Source: Nephromyces sp. MM_2019 (lineage: Eukaryota > Apicomplexa > Aconoidasida > Nephromycida). Taken from it: DNA of 10,789 nt. The notes under the pieces are model-generated. The model made no database searches and was not told the DNA's origin. It saw only the letters and a program-made list of their open reading frames with translations. The stretch spans positions 8,127 to 18,915 of the forward strand of contig JADHZB010002123.1 in assembly GCA_015657535.1 (NCBI GenBank). Reading direction: 5' to 3'. A program made the translations under genes and the position numbers. Of this stretch, positions 1 to 7,079 are shown one piece after another; positions within the stretch are counted from its first letter, which is position 1; each line of letters begins with the position of its first letter.

Positions 1-94
1 GAGGGAGATGAAGAGGGAGATGAAGAGGGAGATGAAGAGGGAGATGAAGAGGGAGATGAAGAGGGAGATGAAGAGGGAGATGAAGAGGGAGATG
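1..94. repeat. 12-bp GA-rich minisatellite
   Basis: Seven perfect head-to-tail copies of GAGGGAGATGAA (1-84) and part of an eighth, then degenerating to GATGATGATG. It continues off the left edge. It lies in the COX15 intron, where the sense strand reads CT-rich. Confidence 0.97.
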
Positions 95-515
95 ATGATG
101 AAAAAAAAGATGATTGATGACGATGATGAAGACGAAATCGCAAAGGTCAAGGGCTGACGGCGAGATTCTTCTTGCTAATATACACGTAAAGGAATAGGGA
201 TTCTGCCAGTAAATCTAATGGCTGAGATATGCGTACGTGTGTGTGTGTGAGACTACATTGCAGCTTCTTCTTCCGGCCGCTTCAGAGTAAAAAAAGGCAT
301 ATGCTCACTCTGTAAGGCAGGAATTCGTGTTCTCCATACGCCTATTTAACGTTTATCTATAAGGTATTATATAGACATATATATACATAGACACACAGTG
401 ATGATACGCAGAGAATCATCATGTTGCACACACACACAGGTGGTATCCATAGATGAGGTGATGCTCAACACACAGCTAATCTGCATGTGAATCACTGCAA
501 TATGCATGCAACGAA

Positions 516-690
516 AAAAGCACACATACCCAAGCTTCTAACACATCCATTACGCACAAAAGCACACATACCCAAGCTTCTAACATATCCATTGTATTCA
601 AGCTTCCAAAAAATACAACCCACACTACACACATAAGCTTCTAACAGATCCACCAAAAACACACTCCCACAAGCTTCCAAACCCATCCTT
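516..690. repeat. Imperfect 42-bp-period repeat with AAGCTTCTAACA core
   Basis: Two 36-bp copies (516-551 and 558-593) differ at one base; more decayed copies around 599-690 keep AAGCTTC(T/C)(A)A. It lies inside the COX15 intron. Confidence 0.85.
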
Positions 691-818
691 CACACCCACA
701 AACACAAGAAAACTCCCCCCTAATCAAATACACACACGCTCACAAACTCCACTCAACCAAATCCCCCACTCAGGGGGTGTGTACATACACCGCATCGCCA
801 CCAACGAAAAGTTCTCAC

Positions 819-1085
819 TCTTCATTCATCTTTGGCCAAGTATTGAAGGCATATCCAGCGTCATTCCCAGCTACAAGAGCACCTGACATTACTGTACATG
901 CAACTATCGCACACACAGGGATGCCCAGTATCTTCAACCTCCTCACTGAAGCCATCACCTGCTCAGTAAGCGCTGGGAGACGGTGGGTGATAGGAGGCCT
1001 TAACAAATCTAAAGCATTCCAAAGCAGTCCAGAATAAAGTGCTAAAGCAGTAAGCAAATGGAAGCTCAGCCTATAAGGTGAGACT
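819..1085 (-). CDS. COX15: COX15 exon 6, second-half start with NTWPKM
   Basis: The acceptor is ATCTTCCCTTCAG. The first base completes CG+A to the Arg of PRVSPYRLSFHL, which holds the conserved histidine. A helix around LLTALALYSGLLWNALDLL, a basic loop, and the helix CAIVACTVMSGALVAG follow, then NDAGYAFNTWPKMNEE. Reading through gives a stop just after NEE, but an in-frame GA|GTGAGA donor lies there, and family members continue for over 100 residues, so this is an internal exon and not the C-terminus. Confidence 0.93.
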
Positions 1086-1909
1086 CTGAAGGGAAGATAT
1101 AGAAAGAGGGGCACACATAAATATACATGTGTGTTCGCTTGGTGGGGGTAGCTTGGGAGGGTAGATAGAGAAAAAGGGAAATACGCACACACGGGTTTGT
1201 TTGGTAGGGCAGCTTTGGAGGATAGATAGAGACACACACCGAAACGGGTTGGCTTGGTCAGTTTTGGAGGAGTGGGGAGCTAGAGAGAGGCACACACACA
1301 CAAGGGTATGTTAGGGGTAGTTTTAGTGGAGAAGTGGGAACGCACACATACACAAATACAAAAACATGGATTTAGCTCTAATACAGCCTGATAGAAACAG
1401 GAGAGCACACGGCAAAATTTTCCATCCCGGCACACTAAGGGCGCTTAACGTGTGTACGCGAAGCACATAGAAAAGCAAACAAAAGTGCCTCGTATGCTGA
1501 TGAGTGTACATACACTCAAACTTAAATCACTATACGTGTGTGCATGTATGCATACCGTGGCGTCTTCAGTTCTGTTTCAGGCACGGAAAGGCCACTTTTT
1601 ACCATCCACCAGCCAACAAAACCTTGAAATCCTCCTAATGCCAGTAGAGCTAGTAGGGAGGAAAATTGAAAGAAAAACAGGTGAGCACATATATGCACCA
1701 GCACTCACACACAAGTACGTACACATACTCATCAGTACATACACATACCAACCGGGACGCACACACACACACAAGTTGGCGCTCAACAAAGCACGCATAT
1801 ACATAAGCAGTTGCACTCACAACCAGCTACACACAAGAGAGTAGCTACACATCAGCAGCTACACACAGAATCACTCGTACACACAAACCCCTAAACACAC
1901 AATCCCCCT

Positions 1910-1948
<39 letters not shown>

Positions 1949-4308
1949 ATTCCTGACACTCACAAGTTAGACGTATAACAAGAGGAAACTTCAAGGCTTT
2001 TCTCAAGGCAAAATAAGCAAATCCACTGGCAAAAATCAGCCCAGAAAATCGACCGAGCATTCGGTGAAGCCACTCGATCATGTAGATCTTCTTGAATTCG
2101 TACACATCCATACCATAGTTAACCTGCTCATACTCTGGAAACTCCTGAAGAAGAGCGAAAAGAAGAGGGAGGAGGAGGAAAACTAAGAGAAGAAGGAGGA
2201 GAAGAGAGAGAAGAATCAAGAAGTTAAAATGAAGGGGAAGAAGAAAAAAAAGCGATAAAGAAGAAGAAAACGAGAAAGCAACAAAGAAACACCCAAAGAA
2301 GTCCAAAAAGATGAAACAAAAAAGAAGATGACAAAGCGTCTCCAAACACACAAAACAGCCAGCCAAAAAAAACACACGCCTTTAAACAGCAGAGAGTACT
2401 ACATTATACCGCAAGTCCCGTGTTTTGCAGAGCTACCAGTGTATATACACCTCTTTTTCCATGAAAAAAAGCTCACCTTGTAACGTTCAAATTCCTCATT
2501 CCATGCCTGCTTTGTGAGAGGAAAAGAGCTGCCAACGAAGCTCCAAGAAGTCATTGAGAGACCCGAACCCGACAGCCTAGTATAGCCTCCCAATAAAACC
2601 ATAGTTACAACAATTGATCCGGTAGCTACGAGCAGAGAAGCGAGCGTATGCATGCAAAGACTGCGGATTTTAGGCTTGCACACACACGCAAAACAGAAGA
2701 AGAGTAAAAATTGAGTGTATATACACCGAAAACGAGTGGAAAAGGAAAAAACGTGATTCTGAAGACAAAAATTCCGCACACATAGTGCAAACATTTGGAT
2801 AGTCGAACACAGAGTATGAAGTTTTGGATATGGAAACGCACAGTATGAAGAGTCGCGTAGTCGCACACACGGTACCTAGAAGCCAATAAGCCACGGGTTT
2901 CTCGTATCCACTTTTAGTTAGCCTTGAAGGGAAAAATGGCAAGCCCCTGCATAAAAAATCCACACACATTCAAATACAGATTGATTACACAGCATCACAT
3001 AATAGCACACACAAACTCACACACAAAGATGTTTCTAATGAGAAATCATCGCTTACTCTTTATCCGATGATTTAACTTTCTCATTGGCTGAAGATGAAAA
3101 ACTTCGTCCAACTGTCGAATTAGCACACACAGACTTTAATGAAGAGATTTTACTAGGCAAAAGCTCCAAGAGGGTTGAACTATAAGAAAGCTGGAGCTTC
3201 CCCAAGGAAAGCAGCATAGGGTACACCCTTGACTGATCACTGGCTGAGCGGCTTATCACTGGAAAGTAAGAAAATTCTCAAATCAGCTTAAAAAACTGTT
3301 TGATTGAAGGATTGAGTGGGTAGTTTTGTGGGTGAAAAGAAAACGAGAAGAAGCAGTGGATGAAGATGACACTTTTACCGGACAATATTCCTGATTTTCT
3401 TAGGAACGATTCAGTTAGTTTGATTTCACAGGCTAGAGTATATCTCACACACAATCTCTGCCAAAATTTTGATGCACAGAATCATCCAGCAGTTTATAAC
3501 CTTTCCACAGAGCTTTGGAGCAAGTGAAGTAGCTATTCATCAATATAGCATCATTTAGAAGAAGAATATATACGTTAAGAGGTAAGAAAAAAACAAATAA
3601 AATGGGAAAAACAGCAACAAAACAAGCAAAAATCAACCAAAATCATCAAAAATAATCAAAAATACACAAAAAATCCCCATAACTTCAACAAAAATCAAAC
3701 AAAAGCAGCCAATTCTCCACCTCCTCCATACAAAAGAGTAATATCTCCAGAAAAAACCTCATCTTCATGCCTCTCAAATGAATATTTCCCAAAATATACA
3801 ATAGTCCCTCTTCATAAAATCCACAGAAGAATTTTTTCCCAAAAAGAACTAGCTCATTATTCGCTTTGAAGATGAAAGATCACCATCTCTTCCTCCTACC
3901 TCTACTGCTTCCCAAGCTATCGCTTGAAGATTTCACAAATTTAGCAGAGTTTGCGCCAAATTGACATTTCTGCTGGTCTTTTGGCCGGCAGAAACCGCCG
4001 TCTTCACATCCTCTGCATTGCTCTGTTTCTTCCCAAAATTTCACAAGAGAGACGACATCGTTCTCCAAAATTCCGCAATTTTTTGGCTTAGAAAACCACA
4101 AAACAGCGGAATTTCTTATGTTCTCGCCATTTCTCTGTTTCTTCGCCTCTTCTAAGGAAAGTTTGGGGTTTTTCTGCTCAAATTTAGCGATTTTTAGTGA
4201 AGAAGTGCACGTGAAGACGTCGAAACTACCAAAGAAGCGGTTGTTGAGGAGGGAAATTGAGCGCCAATCTCCTCGTTTCTTCAGCAAAATCCTATGAAAG
4301 GGCTGCAT
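819..4308 (-). CDS. COX15: Heme A synthase COX15, mitochondrial; six 5' exons, 3' end outside window
   Basis: Spliced gene with exons (minus strand) 4308-4230 or 4308-3900, 3258-3057, 2660-2477, 2144-1964, 1649-1556 and 1085-819. All donors are GT, all acceptors AG, and every junction keeps frame. The product has the COX15/CtaA landmarks in order: a first membrane helix ending GGYTRL, then SGLSM, W.EEFERYK, EFPEYEQVN, YMIEWLHRMLGR with the conserved first-half histidine, GGFQGFVGWWMVKSGL, PRVSPYRLSFHL with the second histidine, and SGALVAGNDAGYAFNTWPKM. By family knowledge it oxidises heme O to heme A for cytochrome c oxidase in the mitochondrial inner membrane. About 335 codons are visible (445 with the longer first exon). 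The second histidine pair of the family (in FDHR and THQ contexts) is not in the window. Identity is near certain; exon 1 length is not. Confidence 0.95.
1082..1350 (-). repeat. Degenerate ~55-60 bp repeats next to COX15 exon 6 acceptor
   Basis: Four to five diverged units, each with a pyrimidine-rich part (on the sense strand CTCTATCTACCCTCC or similar) and a GTGTGTGT part. The unit nearest the exon contains the functional acceptor tract TTTCTATATCTTCCCTTCAG. Confidence 0.6.
1556..1649 (-). CDS. COX15: COX15 exon 5, GGFQG..GWWMVKSGL helix
   Basis: The acceptor is CTCCCTACTAG and the donor is CCACG|GTATGC. Two bases complete the carried T to Ser, and CG is carried onward. LLALGGFQGFVGWWMVKSGL matches the family segment FQGLLGWYMVKSGL closely, followed by a polar loop, SVPETELKTPR. 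Confidence 0.95.
1912..1946. repeat. (CA)n microsatellite
   Basis: About 17 uninterrupted CA units, 17 nt downstream of the COX15 exon 4 donor in sense orientation, where it reads (TG)n. Confidence 0.97.
1964..2144 (-). CDS. COX15: COX15 exon 4, heme-site histidine and second helix
   Basis: The acceptor is CTCTTCTTCAG after a very long CT-rich tract; the donor is ACTT|GTGAGTG. The exon has 60 codons plus one base. It encodes EFPEYEQVNYGMDVYEFKK, then YMIEWLHRMLGR, whose His corresponds to the conserved histidine of family members (EYSHRMWGR in human COX15). The hydrophobic stretch GLIFASGFAYFAL and the basic loop RKALKF follow. Confidence 0.95.
2150..2300 (-). other. Long polypyrimidine tract upstream of COX15 exon 4
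   Basis: The plus strand is almost pure purine over some 150 nt (AAGAGGGAGGAGGAGG and similar), so the transcript has an extended CU tract leading into CTTCTTCAG. It is by far the longest 3' splice-site tract in the window. Confidence 0.8.
2477..2660 (-). CDS. COX15: COX15 exon 3, first transmembrane helix and SGLSM motif
   Basis: The acceptor is CCGCAG and the donor is TACAAG|GTGAGC. One base completes the GA carried from the previous exon and the exon ends in phase 0. It contains the hydrophobic helix LLVATGSIVVTMVLLGG followed by YTRLSGSGLSMTSW and WNEEFERYK, which align with the start of the conserved COX15 domain. The family usually has TRLTESGLS; here the residues between TRL and SGLS are SG, a mild variation. 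A nearer AG at 2634 does not fit the phase, which fixes the acceptor choice. Confidence 0.93.
3057..3258 (-). CDS. COX15: COX15 exon 2, N-terminal serine-rich leader region
   Basis: The acceptor follows TTTCTTACTTTCCAG and the donor is GA|GTAAGC. The exon takes one carried base (G+TG gives Val) and leaves two bases (GA). The sequence is rich in Ser and basic residues (VISRSASDQSR, then GRSFSSSANEKVKSSDK), consistent with a poorly conserved mitochondrial presequence ahead of the first membrane helix. The first conserved residues come in the next exon. Confidence 0.8.
3900..4308 (-). CDS. COX15: COX15 exon 1, start codon and mitochondrial leader; 3' border ambiguous
   Basis: The ATG at 4308-4306 has an in-frame TAA 12 nt upstream, so it is the natural start. 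It opens with MQPFHRILLKKRGDWR, a basic, acid-poor start rich in arginine, typical of a mitochondrial import leader. Two donors fit the next exon equally well because both leave one G: a short exon ending at 4230 (donor GTAGTT, 26 codons) or a long exon ending at 3900 (donor GTAGGA, 136 codons). The longer frame stays open and the stretch lacks the CA/TG repeats of the introns, which mildly favours it. The extra residues show no family similarity that I recognise. Transcript data would settle it. Confidence 0.7.
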
Positions 4309-4539
4309 CTCAAAGGAGGCTTAGTTTGCAGTTGAAAAGGGGAAAAAGCACTTGAAGAAGATGCAGGTGGATTTGTGTGTAATTCACATTTTAAGTCGCT
4401 TAGCATCTGGAAATCCCCAAATTAACTGCAAAAAAATCAGAATTTTTGAAGGTTATTTACGTCTTCAGTGGAGGGGGTAGCATATGGCTTACACGAGGGC
4501 AGAGTAAGAAAAAAAAAGTGGAAAAATTCGCGGTATTTG

Positions 4540-4670
4540 AAGGGGGGGAGATGAAGAAGATGAAGATGAAGAGGGGGAGATGAATGCGAAGAGATGAAGA
4601 TGAAAATGAAGAGATGATAAAGAAGAAGAATAAGATGAAGAAGATGAAAAAAAGATGAAGATGATGATAA
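4540..4670. repeat. GA-rich tract upstream of COX15
   Basis: Irregular GATGAA/GAAGAA repeats including GAGGGGGAGATGAA, close to the 12-bp unit at 1-94. It lies about 230-360 bp upstream of the COX15 start codon. Confidence 0.85.
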
Positions 4671-4793
4671 GGTCTTGGTGGTATACTACTTCTTCAGCGA
4701 ATAGTTTCATATGAGCTTCGACATCACACAGACAGTGATAAGCTAGGCTTTCACCAAAGCCAGAAGGAAGCTAGTTGAAACCTTGAAAAACGT

Positions 4794-4922
4794 ATGAAGA
4801 CTAGCAATGAAGAGGAGATCAAGGTTGCTGCGCAGCATGGGGAGTGCATATACTTCCTAGGTGCTAGGCTAGAAGGATGTACATATACAACTAGAAGGAG
4901 TAGAGGGTGTGAAAAGAGTGAG
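4794..4922 (+). CDS. Weak candidate first exon of a plus-strand gene
   Basis: An ATG opens MKTSNEEEIKVAAQHGECIY, then FLGARLEGCTYTTRRSRGC, ending EKSE at a GAG|GTGTGC donor, after which the frame becomes CA-repeat Thr/His. A possible next exon starts after CTCTGCAAAG near 4976 and reads RNTNNIKPCQLTNGSLRPFQ in phase. No family is recognised and the opposite strand is also partly open. Divergent placement from COX15 would be reasonable but is unproven. Confidence 0.22.
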
Positions 4923-6045
4923 GTGTGCACACGCACATATACGCACACGCACATACACACATACCTCTGCAAAGAGAAATACCAATAACATCAAGCCATG
5001 CCAACTAACAAACGGATCGCTCCGCCCTTTCCAAAGTGTGTGTGTGTGTGTATGATCTCACGGTGAGAGCTAGCAGCTTTCTATACGTAGAGGCACTCTA
5101 GGAGATAACCCTAAAGCTTAAATGAATGCGTGTGTGTGGTTGCCTGCAATTGCGTGTGTGTGCATATAATAAGAAAGTATTTGCGAGAATATACGCTAGC
5201 CCCAATGCCATTGTGTGCCAGATAACTGGAGGGTGTGTGTGTGTGAAAGTTGCAGCCTTGGGTTATACCTATGTTTGTAGTCACCTATCAATTGCTAGTC
5301 CTCTATTGAATTCCATTCTGATGCCCACGAATCCTTGTGATTAGGCAAGCCGTGGCTAGTGTGTGTGCACACTAGCCGTGTGTGTCGTTGGATATCTTCA
5401 GTTTCTCTAGATGTGTATGTGTTTGCTCCAGGGTGAACACACTGCTTTTTCAGGGTAACATAAGGGAGCTAACTTATACAGCAACACACACTCCGTTATA
5501 TCCACGATTCACACACACAAGCACAAACACGCGACCACACACACCCGCACGCATACGAACGCGCGGTTACGCACTGACACGCACAAACACACACACAAGC
5601 ATATGCACACAAGCACACATCCGCACGCATACGAACCTGCACGCACACGCAAGCTTGATGGTTACGTAACAATCATTGGCTCATGTTTCCAACTACTTTG
5701 ACGATGTATGTACACCCCGGAAACGAATCACACACTGAATAGAAAGCCATATAGCAGCACTAAGCCCTAGCAGCCTGTCACACACACATTGATGCATATG
5801 AAGCGCAACACACACCGCAAGAAACATGAAGCAGGGGCACACGCAATCCCTGCAAAAAGCAGAATCACACCCAATAAAAATCTAATAGAAGTACTTCACA
5901 CACACACTACAATCCACCCTCTGAAATAAAGCTCAGTGTACATACACAGACTGCCTCAAGGGCAAGAAATGCATACGGAAAGCATAAGTTGAGATAACAC
6001 ACACTTATCATTTATCACCAAGTTCGCTTGTGTGTGTGGAGATTT

Positions 6046-6195
6046 GAGTGTGTATGTACGTGCCGACTAGAGTGTATGTGTGTGCCAGCTAGAGTGTATG
6101 TGTGTGCCAGCTAGAGGGTGTGTGTGTGCCAGCTAGAGGGTGTGTGTGTGCCAGCTATAGGGTGTGTGTGTGCCAGCTAGAGGGTGTGTGTGTGC
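6046..6195. repeat. 22-bp tandem array, about 6.8 copies
   Basis: Unit AGAGGGTGTGTGTGTGCCAGCT (variants AGAGTGTATG...) at 6069, 6091, 6113, 6135 and 6157, with a diverged copy before (6046) and a partial one after (6179). TG-rich on the plus strand, within the unresolved intergenic part. Confidence 0.95.
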
Positions 6196-6517
6196 ACCTA
6201 AACTTGTGCCTTTGGTACTGGTGTGCACGCCTATGTTTGTGGGTGCACAAACTTCTTGGAGCTTAAAGCAGCATGTGCATATACTAGCTTAAAAGCGTGT
6301 GTGTGGAGGTTTGAATGTACGTGTGTGCGGGCCAGAGCGTCTTTGCCTGCGCGGGAGAGAGCGTCCTTGTGTGTGCAGCCTCGATCACCTTCGCGCGCAT
6401 GTGTGTTAAGGCTTGAAAAACGAAGCTGCAGCACACACACCACTCAACCACAGAAACTTCAAAGTGCGAATACACACACGCACATACACATGCAGAGCTC
6501 CATAAAGTCTGAGAAGC

Positions 6518-6633
6518 TCATCTGGAAAGCCTGTCAACAATTTTTTCAATAAATTTCTTCAAAAGGGAAGCGATGAAGTTGAGGTGTACGTACACTGAAG
6601 CGTCTACAAGCTCATTCACGCCATCGTAGCCAG
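6518..6633 (-). CDS. Candidate C-terminal exon GYDGVNELVDAS ... DRLSR, stop
   Basis: After a pyrimidine-containing stretch ending ACATACAAAAG, one frame reads GYDGVNELVDAS, then VYVHL (coded by a GTGTACGTACAC motif copy), then NFIASLLKKFIEKIVDRLSR and TGA. The last part is a strong amphipathic helix and looks like a genuine protein end. It could be the end of the gene to the right or of another small gene. The reverse strand also has an open stretch, which lowers confidence. Confidence 0.35.
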
Positions 6634-6708
6634 CTTTTGTATGTATAGAGAGGTAGTATACAGACATTAAGGCTCTATTCTAAGAGCAAGATTCAAAGTA
6701 TCTCGGAG

Positions 6709-6770
6709 TTATGCCAGGGGAAAGGCATCAGCATAATGCAAGCTCAGGCGGTCCAAGTGTGTTTGGATTC
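6709..6770 (-). CDS. Candidate exon RIQTHLDRLSLHYADAFPLA, ends in TAA
   Basis: After the acceptor TTTCCCTCTAG the frame reads IQTHLDRLSLHYADAFPLA and stops at 6711-6709. No GT donor exists before the stop; only a GC dinucleotide (CTG|GCATAA) could let it continue. It is therefore either a terminal exon or part of a GC-AG intron boundary. The plus strand is also open here. Confidence 0.3.
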
Positions 6771-6888
6771 CTAGAGGGAAACGTATATCTCACAGCCACA
6801 CACAAGATACTGCGCAACTACACACACAGCACCTACATACCCGCACACACAATACACAACCAGCACCCACATACACACTAAACCTTAC

Positions 6889-6914
6889 GGCTAGACAACA
6901 AAGCAACAGGCATC
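6889..6914 (-). CDS. Candidate micro-exon, continuation of unidentified gene
   Basis: A 26-nt segment between CTCCCTGAAG and AGCC|GTAAGG, a strong donor. In the frame G|ATG it reads MPVALLSS plus C, and joins the next candidate as SSRIQTHLDRLSLHYADAF, which reads naturally. Whether it belongs to the gene at 7031-10590 is an inference. Confidence 0.3.
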
Positions 6915-7030
6915 CTTCAGGGAGTGGAGAACCACACACATACACACAAGCACACAGCCTTTCACTATCATTCCATACAACACGCAGCAAGTATGAGCAT
7001 ACGAATATGCACGAATGTACGCTTTAAAGT

Positions 7031-7079
7031 TCATCTATATGCTGTTTCAAAAACTTTCTGTTTCGCACACGATTTTTCC
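7031..7079 (-). CDS. Unidentified gene, possible last exon
   Basis: The acceptor is CTTATACTCAG. The frame fixed by the previous exon reads EKSCAKQKVFETAYR and then stops at TGA (7033-7031). An alternative is a 9-nt exon ending TC|GTGTGC that would splice to the exon candidate at 6914. No clear polyadenylation signal is recognisable downstream. Confidence 0.4.

Larger units (their letters stand above)
1..818 (-). other. COX15 intron 6 (partial), no exon seen
   Basis: From the donor at 818 to the left edge I find no segment resembling the missing COX15 C-terminal domain on either strand. The stretch holds one copy of the GTGTACATACAC motif 28 nt inside the intron, a block of imperfect 42-bp repeats with HindIII sites (AAGCTT), and a GA-rich minisatellite at the very edge. 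A small unrecognised exon cannot be excluded around 100-330, which is less repetitive. Confidence 0.6.
4309..6517. other. Intergenic or unresolved 2.2 kb
   Basis: No conserved coding region is recognised here. It should hold the COX15 promoter (nearest 4309) and the 3' flank of the gene to the right. From left to right it contains a GA-rich tract (4540-4670), one weak plus-strand exon candidate (4794-4922), TG-rich DNA (5037-5400), CA-rich DNA with a repeated CCGCACGCATACGAAC at 5545 and 5621, and a 22-bp tandem array (6046-6195). The motif GTGTACATACAC occurs at 5936. Confidence 0.5.

Noticed and set aside
815..824. Apparent COX15 stop just after MNEE
   Set aside because: A GA|GTGAGA donor overlaps it, and the family continues well beyond this motif.
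3961..4155. Plus-strand frame at 3961
   Set aside because: Antisense to the open COX15 exon 1 region, with no splice or family support.
4489..4710. Minus-strand serine-rich frame
   Set aside because: Direct translation of the GA/CT-rich tract; low complexity only.
5126..5344. Plus-strand frame ending SILMPTNPCD
   Set aside because: Contains TG-repeat translation in the middle, no recognised domain, and equally plausible short frames on the other strand.
7035..7079. KNRVRNRKFLKQHIDEL end resembling an HDEL retrieval signal
   Set aside because: This frame needs one carried base, but the preceding exon's best donor leaves two; HIDEL also departs from the usual signal.
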